Shown: positions 1 to 8,320 of the stretch, in pieces | Layout: each line of letters opens with the position of its first letter | Numbering within the stretch: the stretch's first letter is position 1 | Assembly: GCA_013289585.1 (NCBI GenBank) | Contig: JABCZR010000006.1 | Location: 62,001-126,000, forward strand | Length of the DNA stretch: 64,000 bases | Origin: Acidobacteriota bacterium | GTDB taxonomy: Bacteria; Acidobacteriota; Terriglobia; Acidiferrales; UBA7541 | Direction: 5' to 3' | Notes under the pieces: generated by a model | The model's database searches: none | What the model was told of the DNA's origin: nothing | What the model saw: the letters and a program-made list of their open reading frames with translations, nothing else | Translations under genes and position numbers: made by a program

Positions 1-2
1 TC

Positions 3-242
3 CTGCGGGGCATGTTAGCTCCTACCCGTGCCGAATCGGGATGCAAATTGTATGAACTCTATGAGTCAGACTCGAAGGGACGCTTCTATTTCTACGAAAT
101 ATGGGAGAGTCAAACTGCGCTCGATAAACACGCAGCCAGCCCTCACTTTAAGCACTTGGAGCAGACTGTCGGCGAACTAGTGCAGGAGCCCTTCGATGTA
201 AATATCTTGGAGAGGGTTTTGACCCGCTCCGCAGCATTGTGA
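3..242 (+). CDS. Antibiotic biosynthesis monooxygenase (ABM) domain protein, 3' part
   Basis: The frame is open to the left edge of the window, so the N-terminus is missing and the ATG at position 12 is probably internal. The visible ~80 residues match the second half of small YgiN/ABM-type dimeric alpha-beta barrel proteins. They contain the family's APTRAESGC turn, then the FYFYEIWESQTALDKH block, where WES is the hallmark, then ASPHF. Members act on quinols or related aromatic substrates without cofactor, or simply bind small hydrophobic molecules; the substrate here is unknown. The next gene starts 62 bases downstream on the same strand, so co-transcription with the aldo/keto reductases is likely. 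Confidence 0.8.
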   Translation: MRGMLAPTRAESGCKLYELYESDSKGRFYFYEIWESQTALDKHAASPHFKHLEQTVGELVQEPFDVNILERVLTRSAAL

Positions 243-304
243 ATTCTGCAGTCTACGCGAAGAGTCGAAAGCGAGACAAAATTAAGAGGAGGAGAACATA
301 CGTC

Positions 305-1387
305 GTGAGTGTCAAGAACGATCCATATCCTCAAGAGGACTCGCGTCAACCAAATCTCGGGCTGGTGGCGAGAACTCATGATGCAGCGGGTGCCGGAGTG
401 TCGCGCCGGGAATTCCTGGGATTAGCGGCGGCGTCTATTTTCCTTGCGCACGCTGACCACCAGTCCCCGGGTTCAGAATCCAGGAACGGCATTCCTTATC
501 GGACGCTGGGCCGTAGCGGAGAGAGAGTTTCGCTCATCGGGCTCGGTGGCTATCATCTCGGCAAACAAGCGGAACCCCAGGAAAGTATTCGCATCATCCG
601 TACGGGTCTTGATGAGGGCATCAATTTTCTCGACAACTGCTGGGACTACAACGGCGGCGAGAGTGAAATCCGCATGGGCAACGCGCTACGCGATGGCTAT
701 CGCCAAAAGGCTTTTCTGATGTCCAAGATCGATGGGCGCACGAAAGCTGCCGCTGCAAGCCAAATCAGTGAATCCTTGCGCCGTCTTCAGACTGACCGGA
801 TCGATCTGCTCCAATTTCATGAGGTTATTCGCGACACCGATCCAGATCGCATTTTTGCCGAAGGCGGCGCAATGGCAGCCATCCTGGAGGCGCAAAAGGC
901 AGGCAAAGTTCGCTTTATCGGCTTCACAGGCCACAAGAGTCCGGACATTCATTTGAAAATGCTGGAAACCGCTTCAAATCATAACTTCACGTTTGATGCC
1001 GTTCAGATGCCTCTCAATGTCATGGACGCGCACTTCAACAGTTTTGAAAAGAAGGTTCTGCCGGCCTTGCTCAAGAGCGATATCGGGGTCCTGGGTATGA
1101 AGCCCATGGGCGACCACTTCATTCTCGACAGCAAAACAGCTACCGCGGTGGAGTGCCTTCACTATGCCATGAATCTTCCCACCAGTGTGGTGATCACGGG
1201 CTGCGATTCGCTCCCGATTCTTCAGCAAGCGCTTGAAGCTGCTCGCAGTTTCCAGCCGATGAATTCGTCCCAAGTCGCAGCTCTTTTGGCAAAAACAGCA
1301 AAGGCTGCGGAAGCCGGGCGGTTCGAGCTTTATAAAACGAGCCACCAGTTCGACGGCACCTACGCCAACCCGCAGTGGCTTGGCTAG
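305..1387 (+). CDS. Tat-exported aldo/keto reductase
   Basis: This is an NAD(P)H-dependent oxidoreductase of the aldo/keto reductase (AKR) family, of about 360 residues. I chose the GTG at 305 because a strong AGGAGGAG site (287-294) lies ten bases upstream; an in-frame ATG at 239 has no such site and overlaps the previous gene. The start gives a twin-arginine signal (SRREFLGLAAASIF) near residues 33-46, so the protein should be exported folded. AKR landmarks follow: the LGLGGYHLG turn, NFLDNCWDYNGGESE with the Asp and Tyr of the catalytic tetrad, the Lys in LMSKIDGR and the His in LLQFHEV. It is the first of three consecutive AKR genes. The substrate cannot be told from sequence. Confidence 0.85.
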   Translation: MSVKNDPYPQEDSRQPNLGLVARTHDAAGAGVSRREFLGLAAASIFLAHADHQSPGSESRNGIPYRTLGRSGERVSLIGLGGYHLGKQAEPQESIRIIRTGLDEGINFLDNCWDYNGGESEIRMGNALRDGYRQKAFLMSKIDGRTKAAAASQISESLRRLQTDRIDLLQFHEVIRDTDPDRIFAEGGAMAAILEAQKAGKVRFIGFTGHKSPDIHLKMLETASNHNFTFDAVQMPLNVMDAHFNSFEKKVLPALLKSDIGVLGMKPMGDHFILDSKTATAVECLHYAMNLPTSVVITGCDSLPILQQALEAARSFQPMNSSQVAALLAKTAKAAEAGRFELYKTSHQFDGTYANPQWLG

Positions 1388-1425
1388 AAGGGAACCATTT
1401 CCAATTAAGCAGGGAGAGGGACAAC

Positions 1426-2457
1426 ATGCTGGAATATATCAACATTAAAGGCACGACTCTCCAGAGTTCGCGAATCGCACTCGGCACTTGGGCCATCGGC
1501 GGCTGGATGTGGGGTGGAAGCGACGAGAAAGACTCCATTCGCACCATTCATGCGGCACTGGATCAAGGCATCAATTTAATCGACACTGCACCCATCTACG
1601 GTCAGGGGCGCTCCGAAGAAATCGTGGGCAAAGCCTTGCTCCAAAACGGTGGCCGCGAGGATGTCATCCTGGCCACGAAAGTGGGGATCGACTGGAGCAC
1701 CGGCAGAATCGAGCGCAACTCTTCGCGCCGGCGCATTCTGCAGGAGCTCGAGGATTCGCTCCGTCGCCTTCAGACGGATTACATCGATCTGTATCAGGTG
1801 CATTGGCCCGACCCCCTCGTCCCGATCGAGGAGACAGCCTCCACTCTTCGCGAACTATACGAGCAGGGAAAGATTCGCGCCATCGGAGTGAGCAATCATT
1901 CGCCTGAAGAGTTGGCGCGTTTCGAATCTGCCGCGCCATTGCACACCATTCAGCCGCCTTACAATCTCTTCGAACGCGAAATCGAGCGCGATGTTTTGCC
2001 GTACGCTCACGGCCGCGGCATCACCGCGCTCACCTATGGCGCACTCTGCCGCGGATTATTAAGTGGCGCCATGAATGCAAGTCGTCTGTTTGCGAAAGAC
2101 GATATGCGCAAGACCACGGATCCCAAATTTCGTCAGCCGCATTTCGCTGAGTATCTGGATGCAGTCAGCAGGCTGGACGAATTCGCTCGCGAGAACTATG
2201 GTAAGCGCGTGATCCATCTGGCGGTTCGCTGGCTGCTCGACCAGCCGGGCGTTGGCATCGCGCTCTGGGGCGCGCGGCATCCCGAACAGCTCGTGCCCAT
2301 CAACGAGGTAAGCGGCTGGTCGCTGACAAAATCTGATTTCACCGCGATTGACGCCATTCTTCGCGACAGTATTCACAATCCAGTCGGGCCGGAGTTTATG
2401 GCACCCCCGGCTCGCGAAATGGCGAAGCCCGTGACGATCGGCGTGGGACAAAGCTGA
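1426..2457 (+). CDS. Aldo/keto reductase
   Basis: This is a cytoplasmic AKR of 343 residues, resembling the YhdN/general stress protein 69 branch. The ATG at 1426 is preferred over an in-frame ATG at 1375, which would overlap the previous gene; it has a GGGAGAGGG ribosome site just upstream. Visible landmarks are LGTWAIGGWMWGG near the N-terminus, the catalytic Asp and Tyr in INLIDTAPIYGQGRSE, Lys in ILATKVG, His in YQVHWPDP, and the C-terminal NADP-binding segment around the GIALWGARHPEQL block. It probably reduces an aldehyde or ketone, or oxidises the alcohol; the physiological substrate is unknown. It lies 38 bases after the first AKR and 23 before the third, so the three form an operon. 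Confidence 0.88.
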   Translation: MLEYINIKGTTLQSSRIALGTWAIGGWMWGGSDEKDSIRTIHAALDQGINLIDTAPIYGQGRSEEIVGKALLQNGGREDVILATKVGIDWSTGRIERNSSRRRILQELEDSLRRLQTDYIDLYQVHWPDPLVPIEETASTLRELYEQGKIRAIGVSNHSPEELARFESAAPLHTIQPPYNLFEREIERDVLPYAHGRGITALTYGALCRGLLSGAMNASRLFAKDDMRKTTDPKFRQPHFAEYLDAVSRLDEFARENYGKRVIHLAVRWLLDQPGVGIALWGARHPEQLVPINEVSGWSLTKSDFTAIDAILRDSIHNPVGPEFMAPPAREMAKPVTIGVGQS

Positions 2458-2480
2458 AGCCAAATTTTTGGAGGCCAATC

Positions 2481-3359
2481 ATGAATAAGAAGAATCTTTC
2501 TTCAAGCCTAGCGGGAGATATTTCTCTTGACGGGAAACTCTCCGTGCATCGTCTTGGCTTCGGCGCAATGCGCCTGACCGGCGAAGGCATTTGGGGACCG
2601 CCAAAAGATCGCAAAGGCGCGTTAGCGGTTCTTCGCCGGGCCGTGGAGCTTGATATCAATTTCGTTGACACCGCGGATTCCTACGGTCCACACGTTAGCG
2701 AGGAACTGATTGCCGAAGCGTTGTTTCCTTACCCGGCTGGCCTTGTAATTGCCACTAAGGGTGGCTGGAACCGCCCCGGCCCGAACCAGTGGACGCACGA
2801 TGCCACCCCCGCGCACCTTCGCAAGGCAGTTGAAGGAAGTCTAAAGAGATTGCGCCTGGACCGCATCGACGTCTATCAATTGCATATTCCGGATCCAGTC
2901 GTGTCGTTTGAGGCGTCGGTGGAAACTTTGGCTCAATTGCGAAGCGAAGGGAAGATTCACATGGTGGCGTTGTCCAACGTCACGCAAGAGCACATCGAGC
3001 GAGCACGCAAAATCGTCCCCATCGCGTCGGTGCAGAACCGCTATAGCTTTGCAGATCGCGAATGGGATTACGTGGTGGACTATTGTGAGCGCAATGGAAT
3101 TGCCTTTATTCCTTGGTTCCCACTGGGAGCAGGTAAAGTTGCCGGCGAAGTGCTTGATCGAATCGCCCGGGCACACAGTGCCAGCCCAACTCAGATAGCG
3201 CTGGCCTGGCTCCTGCGCCGATCTCCCATTATGCTGCCCATCCCAGGGACTTCCTCGATCGATCATCTCGAGCAGAACGTCGCGGCTGCTTCCCTGCGCT
3301 TAAGTGATGAAGAATTCCAAAAGCTCTTTACGGTTCCCGCGCTGGCCGCGTCACGATGA
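2481..3359 (+). CDS. Aldo/keto reductase (YdbC-like)
   Basis: This third AKR of the operon has 292 residues. A GGAGG site sits seven bases before the ATG. It resembles E. coli YdbC/pyridoxine 4-dehydrogenase-type reductases in length and in the motifs LGFGAMRLTG, FVDTADSYGPHVSEE (catalytic Asp and Tyr), IATKGG (Lys) and DVYQLHIPDP (His). The C-terminal IPGTSSIDHLEQN segment is the typical cofactor 2'-phosphate-binding region. Why three AKRs are stacked behind an ABM protein is unclear. A redox step on an aromatic or aldehyde intermediate is possible but not shown. The gene ends 191 bases before the convergent sigma factor gene, and I see nothing recognisable in that gap. Confidence 0.87.
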   Translation: MNKKNLSSSLAGDISLDGKLSVHRLGFGAMRLTGEGIWGPPKDRKGALAVLRRAVELDINFVDTADSYGPHVSEELIAEALFPYPAGLVIATKGGWNRPGPNQWTHDATPAHLRKAVEGSLKRLRLDRIDVYQLHIPDPVVSFEASVETLAQLRSEGKIHMVALSNVTQEHIERARKIVPIASVQNRYSFADREWDYVVDYCERNGIAFIPWFPLGAGKVAGEVLDRIARAHSASPTQIALAWLLRRSPIMLPIPGTSSIDHLEQNVAAASLRLSDEEFQKLFTVPALAASR

Positions 3360-3550
3360 AGGGGTTTGTGACTTCTTCACAGGTTTGCCGAATTGCCTCT
3401 CAACGGAAGAAATAGCGCTGGGCAGACTATCAATGCGAATTGGCGCCACGGGAGCATACGACCGGCGCTGACTGTTGGTGGCTATGTTCTTATTCAAAAG
3501 CGGAGGACCACACCAGACCCATCGCCTCGCGAAATGGTCGGGACCAGGTG

Positions 3551-4189
3551 TCAGCAGCGCTGCGCCTGTCCTGGACCAGCCGGATAGACTCCCCACAGGA
3601 GCTCAGCACTTATTGCGCTACGCAACTTCCGGCGACCCTGGAAGACACGTGCCTTCACGGCAGTAATTGACGTGCCCAAAATCTCAGCCGTTTCCTCGAT
3701 AGATCTTTCCTCGATGTCGCGGAGAAGGATGGTGGTTCGAATTTTTGGACCCAATCGATTAATCGCTTTTGTTAAGAGGTCCATGCGCTCGCCTTGCCAA
3801 CAAGACTCTTCGGGGCTTGGGCTCTGGTCAACGAACGCCTCCGAGCTCGAATTCATGCCGTCATCAGCGCTCTCGGGCAAGACTTCGAAAACTCCTCGCC
3901 TTCGACGGAGCAACATGAAGGCTTCGTTCATGACGATGCGTATCAGCCATGTAGAGAATCGGGACTTTTCTTGAAACGTGTCAAGATACAGGAACACCTT
4001 GTGAAAACTCTCCTGCGCCACATCTTCGGCATCCTGCTGGTTATTCGTAATGCGTTGTGCGACGGCGAGAACTCTCCCTTGGTGACGAAGAACCAATTCC
4101 TCGAAAGCCCGAGTATCTCCCCGCTTTGCGGCAGCCACCAAGGCGCCGTCGGAGTCATTGCTGCTACTGGTTGCATAAGACGTTTTCAT
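3551..4189 (-). CDS. RNA polymerase sigma factor, sigma-70/ECF type
   Basis: This is a 212-residue ECF-like sigma factor. The ATG at 4189 is preceded by GGAGGATC, while the open frame upstream of it has no good start. Region 2 is visible as RAFEELVLRHQGRVLAVAQR, then DAEDVAQESFHKVF (the core-binding helix) and FSTWLIRIVMNEA. Region 4 contains LRDIEERSIEETAEILG and the DNA-recognition segment TSITAVKARVFQGRRKLR. A charged 30-residue linker separates the two regions. I see no anti-sigma factor gene next to it, so its regulation cannot be read from this window. It is convergent with the aldo/keto reductase operon. Confidence 0.9.
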   Translation of the reverse strand: MKTSYATSSSNDSDGALVAAAKRGDTRAFEELVLRHQGRVLAVAQRITNNQQDAEDVAQESFHKVFLYLDTFQEKSRFSTWLIRIVMNEAFMLLRRRRGVFEVLPESADDGMNSSSEAFVDQSPSPEESCWQGERMDLLTKAINRLGPKIRTTILLRDIEERSIEETAEILGTSITAVKARVFQGRRKLRSAISAELLWGVYPAGPGQAQRC

Positions 4190-4722
4190 GAAATTGATCC
4201 TCCACCGCCACTGCGACGCAAAGTAAGAGAAACTAACTAGCGTGCTAGCCAAAGTGCATATCGAATGGATTGAAATATCGTCCACTGATGGTGCGCACGC
4301 AGAATGCGATACCAATCGAGAATGGATAGGGGTTTCATGGTTGTGCTCCTGTCTGCGTCCCATCTTCTAGTCTTGCGTTGCATTCAGATGGAGGCTTGCT
4401 CCCCGCGAATTTTGTTCGCCGGAAAATGCTGGCCGCCACTTGAAAGGCAATTGGAGTGCCGGAGACTGCGGCTGGCGAGGACAGCCTGGAACTGACTGGC
4501 AGAATGAGAGATAACATCGTTTCGGGCGTGCCATGGCGACGTCAGTTGATGTCCAAACAGTCGGAGTGTTGGCATTCCGTCTATTCGGTTGGACTAACCG
4601 GGGGCCACATCTCCGTCAGAGAAGGCTAACATGCGCCACATTGCCCCCTGGCCCGAGCAAGGCACTCTCTGATGTAAGATTCGCGTTGCAGGGGGCAACA
4701 CTCTGCTTCGCCGAGGAGAAGC
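4190..4722. other. Intergenic region between divergent sigma factor and histidine kinase genes
   Basis: These 533 bases separate two divergently read genes. Short open frames occur on both strands, but none has a plausible ribosome site or a recognisable protein. Promoters for both flanking genes should lie here, but I could not pick out a convincing -35/-10 pair. Confidence 0.5.
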
Positions 4723-6306
4723 ATGCGCACGTCAAATCCTCTTCTGTGGCCCAAGCCGCCCGCGATTTGGAGCTATGGGATCGCTGTTCTTTCCGTTCCC
4801 GCGGTCCTATTCATTTCATGGTGGCCGGCGCTTCATTTACGGGATGCTCCCGTGTCGCTCTTTCTTTGCGCGGTAGTATTGAGCGCTTGGTTCGGTGGAG
4901 TCTGGCCAGGATCGCTCGCGACGGCGCTCTCTGCCCTCGCTTTCTACTATTACTTTTTGCCGCCGACTCATTCGCTGGCTCCAAAACCCGAAGAAATGCC
5001 GCGCCTTCTCATCTTCATGGTGTCAGCGCTATTTGTCGGATCGCTGAGCGTCGCGCAAAGGCGCGCCACGGAGTCGCTCAGACACGCCCGCGATGACCTC
5101 AAAGTAACAATTCAAGAGCTCCAGAATACCAACGAGGCATTGCAAGCAGAGAGCCGTGAGCGCAAATCCGCGGAGGAATCGTTGCGGCGAAGCGAGGGCT
5201 ATCTTGCGGAAGCGCAGAGGCTCAGCCACACGGGCAGTTGGGCGTCGATACCTGCCAGGGGTGAGATCAAGTACTTCTCCGAAGAATGCTACCGCGTATT
5301 GGGTTTTGATAGGCACGGTGGACAACCGCGATACGAAGCGTTCTTTCAGCGCGTCCATCCGGATGATCAAGCCAAACTTAGCGAAGCAGTAGAGAGAGCA
5401 GGGCGTGAGAGCACGGAGTTCGAGCTGGATTACCGAATCGTACATCCCGGTGGCGAGATCAGAGACATCCACGTGGTAGGGCATCCCGTTCCAAGCCCAA
5501 ATGGCGATTTCGTTGAATTCGTTGGTACCGTGATGGACGTAACCGAGCGCAAGCGGGCGGAGGAAGAACGCGAGAGATTGCGCCAAGCGAACGCGGATCT
5601 CGCACGCGTCAACCGCATGACCACCATGGGGGAGCTGACGGCTTCACTGGCGCACGAAGTGAATCAGCCGATTGCCGCTGCCGTCACCAGCGCCAATAGT
5701 TGTTTCCACTGGCTGGCGAGCGACGTCCCAAATCTCGAGAGGGCTCGTGCCGCCGCCACAAGGATCGTGAAAGACGCAACGCGGGCCGCGGAAATCATCA
5801 GCCGAGTTCGCCTCCTCTTCCAAAAAGGTACTCAGCAGTTGGAATTGATCGACGTAAACGAAGTCATTGAAGAGATGATCGTCCTGCTGCGCGGAGAGGC
5901 AACGCGATACTCGATATCAGTCCGGACAGAATTGGCGGAAGATCTTCCCCCGGTCATGGGAGATCGCGTGCAAATGCAGCAGGTCATGATGAACCTCATG
6001 ATGAACAGCGTTGATGCGATGAAGACTGTGGACGGGACGCGGGAGCTCGCCATCCAGTCGCAGCGAGCGGAGAAAGAGCAACTTCTGGTGTCCGTCAGCG
6101 ATACCGGCGTTGGGCTGCCCCCACAGCAGACGGACCAGATCTTCAATGCGTTCTTTACGACCAAGCCTCATGGCACCGGCATGGGACTGAGGATCTGCCG
6201 CTCCATCATCGAGTCGCATGGCGGCCGCTTGTGGGCTACCGACAACTCTCCGCGTGGAGCGAGCTTTCATTTCGCTCTATCTACGAAAATCGAGGCAAGG
6301 GAATGA
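4723..6306 (+). CDS. Membrane-bound sensor histidine kinase with PAS domain
   Basis: This 527-residue two-component sensor starts at an ATG preceded by GAGGAGA. Residues ~18-112 form a compact DUF4118-like bundle of membrane helices (KdpD-type). A coiled coil (~115-160) and one PAS/PAC domain (~165-275, ending VMDVTERKRAE) follow. The HisKA domain has the phosphoacceptor His311 in [13 protein letters not shown]. The HATPase domain shows [10 protein letters not shown] (N box), DTGVGLP (G1) and [12 protein letters not shown] (G2). Its C-terminal ~245 residues are close to those of the kinase at 10025-11614, roughly 85% identical by eye. It has no response regulator beside it and converges on the monooxygenase operon. 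Confidence 0.92.
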   Translation: MRTSNPLLWPKPPAIWSYGIAVLSVPAVLFISWWPALHLRDAPVSLFLCAVVLSAWFGGVWPGSLATALSALAFYYYFLPPTHSLAPKPEEMPRLLIFMVSALFVGSLSVAQRRATESLRHARDDLKVTIQELQNTNEALQAESRERKSAEESLRRSEGYLAEAQRLSHTGSWASIPARGEIKYFSEECYRVLGFDRHGGQPRYEAFFQRVHPDDQAKLSEAVERAGRESTEFELDYRIVHPGGEIRDIHVVGHPVPSPNGDFVEFVGTVMDVTERKRAEEERERLRQANADLARVNRMTTMGELTASLAHEVNQPIAAAVTSANSCFHWLASDVPNLERARAAATRIVKDATRAAEIISRVRLLFQKGTQQLELIDVNEVIEEMIVLLRGEATRYSISVRTELAEDLPPVMGDRVQMQQVMMNLMMNSVDAMKTVDGTRELAIQSQRAEKEQLLVSVSDTGVGLPPQQTDQIFNAFFTTKPHGTGMGLRICRSIIESHGGRLWATDNSPRGASFHFALSTKIEARE

Positions 6307-6344
6307 GCCCGACGGTTAATTCGTAATGTGAATTACAATTCGAT

Positions 6345-7367
6345 TCAAGATAGGAGAGCGACGGAAGTCGAAGGTTGCAGTCCCATGCTAGACAGGTATT
6401 CCCGATAGTATTTGTCGATCTTCCTGGTCACACCCTCGAGCGGCGCCATTTGAGCATCTTCCGATTTCCCCTCAAACAGCGGAGCAAATGCCTGCAAGGC
6501 ACGTGCAGCAACCGGATGCCACTTCTCGATCCAGCCTTGAATGGTGTGGCTGTTCCGCGGATTGTCCTCGATCACCATCCGGGCCAGGACCTGGCTCCAT
6601 TCCCGATGCCACCGACAGTCTTCGTTAAGCGAATAAAAGACTTGACCGAGCAAATGGTCACCCTCACGGAGTGCAAGTTCGCTGAGGTAGTTCATAAACA
6701 TCTCGTCCATCAAGGGCTTGAGCACGAGGTTTAGTCCAACGAAAGATTCTCCCCAGTCGTAACAAATGAGCAATTTCTCAATCGCGATGCGCAAAGGCTG
6801 CCACAGCATATCGGTCTGCCAGCGCGCCTTGCTATCGCTAGCGAAACCACGATAAAGGTGTTGAAGCTGCCGGACCCGGTAGGCAATTCTCTGCACGCGC
6901 CGCATTTCGTCTCCCGCTTGCAAGGTCGCGGTGATGACAATGCGTCCGCTGGGAGCCATTTGTCCAACGTAAGATGCCAGCATCTGCAGGCCGTGTCCTG
7001 GATATCGCAGAGGAGCAACAACGCGAGAAAGAACATGCAGCCAGCGAGGTGAAAGCTGGCCATCGTAACCGCTTGAATCGATCTCTTCCAGGATGCCGTC
7101 GACGAAAATTTCCTTATCTCTTTGGATCTCGGTGTACTTTGTGTAAGTAGTCTCGCGTGGATCGCGGAAATTTTCCCACGAAGAGCAGGTGAGAGGCGAC
7201 TCCTGCTGGAAGCGTTTGTACCAGTCCAAGAGGGGCACGTCGAGTTCGAACCTCTTACCGGTGAAGCCCTCGCCGGTGTAGCAGAGGAGTTTTGAAGTCA
7301 CAATTTCATATTCAGTTGGCATCCGCCTTTGTTGCAGAAGGTGCCAGTATGTCTTTTGCTGTGCCAT
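6345..7367 (-). CDS. tmoE: Toluene/alkene-type monooxygenase hydroxylase beta subunit (TmoE-like)
   Basis: This is the beta subunit of the diiron hydroxylase, a helical scaffold that pairs with the alpha subunit and carries no iron itself. The motif YWHLLQQRRMPTEYEIVTSK near the N-terminus matches the start of known TmoE proteins, as do the SPLRYPGHGLQM-like block, YVGQMAPSG, DWGESFVGLNLVLKP in the middle, and IQGWIEKWHPVA near the C-terminus. The ATG at 7367 gives 340 residues, close to the usual ~330. The frame stays open to a TTG at 7433 overlapping tmoD, so an N-terminal extension of 22 residues cannot be excluded. It is the last gene of the operon; the reductase gene (tmoF) that usually follows is absent. 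Confidence 0.87.
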   Translation of the reverse strand: MAQQKTYWHLLQQRRMPTEYEIVTSKLLCYTGEGFTGKRFELDVPLLDWYKRFQQESPLTCSSWENFRDPRETTYTKYTEIQRDKEIFVDGILEEIDSSGYDGQLSPRWLHVLSRVVAPLRYPGHGLQMLASYVGQMAPSGRIVITATLQAGDEMRRVQRIAYRVRQLQHLYRGFASDSKARWQTDMLWQPLRIAIEKLLICYDWGESFVGLNLVLKPLMDEMFMNYLSELALREGDHLLGQVFYSLNEDCRWHREWSQVLARMVIEDNPRNSHTIQGWIEKWHPVAARALQAFAPLFEGKSEDAQMAPLEGVTRKIDKYYREYLSSMGLQPSTSVALLS

Positions 7368-7417
7368 GAAGCTCTCTGGAACGGAAAAAGGAGTCAGGTT
7401 CAACGCATAGTCTGGGC

Positions 7418-7711
7418 CTAAGCGAACCGCCAAGCCGCGTCGTCCTGATTCAGCTGAAACGAGCCCTTGAAGGCCGACATCACCGTCTCCAATTCCCCTG
7501 GAAACCGAAAGGACCGTCCCAAATGCATTTCAATGGCCGAACGAGTGACGACGCAGTATTGCGGAACCAACACTCTAATGTAGGCGCCCCGGTCTACGAC
7601 GATGACGTCCTGGTTCAGGTCCTTGATTGCAGCGACAATAGCGTTAGCGATAGGCCCCGAAAGGAGAACGGGGCCTACCCGATCATAGATTTCTGGTACC
7701 TGGCCAGTCAT
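7418..7711 (-). CDS. tmoD: Toluene-monooxygenase effector/coupling protein (TmoD-like, MmoB/DmpM family)
   Basis: This is a 97-residue cofactor-free regulatory protein that binds the hydroxylase and couples electron use to substrate oxidation. It matches the family in length and pattern: VGPVLLSGPIANAIVAAI near the N-terminus, the VVDRGAYIRV strand, then RSAIEMHLGRSFRFPGELE. The start codon overlaps the stop of the upstream ferredoxin gene (ATGA), a sign of translational coupling and equal expression. Confidence 0.86.
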   Translation of the reverse strand: MTGQVPEIYDRVGPVLLSGPIANAIVAAIKDLNQDVIVVDRGAYIRVLVPQYCVVTRSAIEMHLGRSFRFPGELETVMSAFKGSFQLNQDDAAWRFA

Positions 7712-8058
7712 CGTTCATTCTCTCTGCCCGCGGCGGATTCTCCGGACCTCTCATCATCCAGATCGAGAAGAATGTCGCTGCTCTCGATTCTTACTGGGAA
7801 TACCCTCAAGCAGGTGCTCTGAGGATTTATGCCATGCCCCGTGCACACATCGAACTCCCAATGGTGCCTCGCACAACGGAGAGTCCTTCCTATCAGGCTG
7901 CCCTCGCTCAGCCGGCTCTTCTGGTGGGGGCAAGCGTCAGAATAGGCATAGACGTGGTCACCAACGTTGACCAGCAGAACGCTATTCCCATCCACATCCA
8001 GAGCCATCATTTCACCGCTCCAAAGGTCGTCTAATGACGCGACTCTTCTGAGGCTCAT
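7708..8058 (-). CDS. tmoC: Rieske [2Fe-2S] ferredoxin of the monooxygenase (TmoC-like)
   Basis: This 116-residue ferredoxin carries electrons from a reductase to the diiron hydroxylase. The Rieske ligands are visible as Cys43-Pro-His45 and Cys62-x-x-His65 (CPHQ and CARHHW). The block EGSLIGRTLRCARHHWEF and the GHGINPQ segment match TmoC-type ferredoxins closely. The ATG overlaps the upstream gene's TGA, and an AGGAGG site inside that gene sits nine bases before the start. The last ~20 residues (EERSGESAAGRENER region) form a polar tail. The partner NADH reductase is not encoded in this window. Confidence 0.92.
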   Translation of the reverse strand: MSLRRVASLDDLWSGEMMALDVDGNSVLLVNVGDHVYAYSDACPHQKSRLSEGSLIGRTLRCARHHWEFDVCTGHGINPQSTCLRVFPVRIESSDILLDLDDERSGESAAGRENER

Positions 8059-8300
8059 AGCGTATGCCTCCTAATCACGTCAAAGCGATCCAACGCCTGC
8101 AACCCTGCCTGTACGACTGTGAGCCCGGGATCAATGGCCTTGCCGTCGTAAAGGAAGTCGACATTATCGCTGTGGGGGACTCGAATGTTAGCGGCATCCT
8201 GAAGTTTTCTTGCGAGCTGCAGTACTGTTTCGCCCTCCTCGGCGAGCATGAGAAGCCCAAGGGTGTCACCTTCCAGGAAGCCATAGAGAGGAATGGACAT
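8055..8300 (-). CDS. tmoB: Toluene-monooxygenase hydroxylase gamma subunit (TmoB-like)
   Basis: This is the small gamma subunit of the hydroxylase complex, 81 residues from the chosen ATG. The start at 8300 has AGGGG nine bases upstream. Two in-frame codons further up (ATG at 8306, start of the open frame at 8354) are too close to that site or overlap tmoA. The sequence begins MSIPLYGFLEGDTLGLLML, then has a ubiquitin-like pattern ending with FDVIRRHTL; TmoB proteins have the same fold and size. Its stop overlaps tmoC. It lies 20 bases after tmoA and is part of the same message. Confidence 0.82.
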   Translation of the reverse strand: MSIPLYGFLEGDTLGLLMLAEEGETVLQLARKLQDAANIRVPHSDNVDFLYDGKAIDPGLTVVQAGLQALDRFDVIRRHTL

Positions 8301-8320
8301 ATACATTTTCCCCTTTGCCG

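Noticed and set aside
6307-6344. Possible terminator between the first kinase and tmoE
   Set aside because: An imperfect AT-rich hairpin (GTAAT-GTGA-ATTAC) is present but weak, with no T run on either strand.
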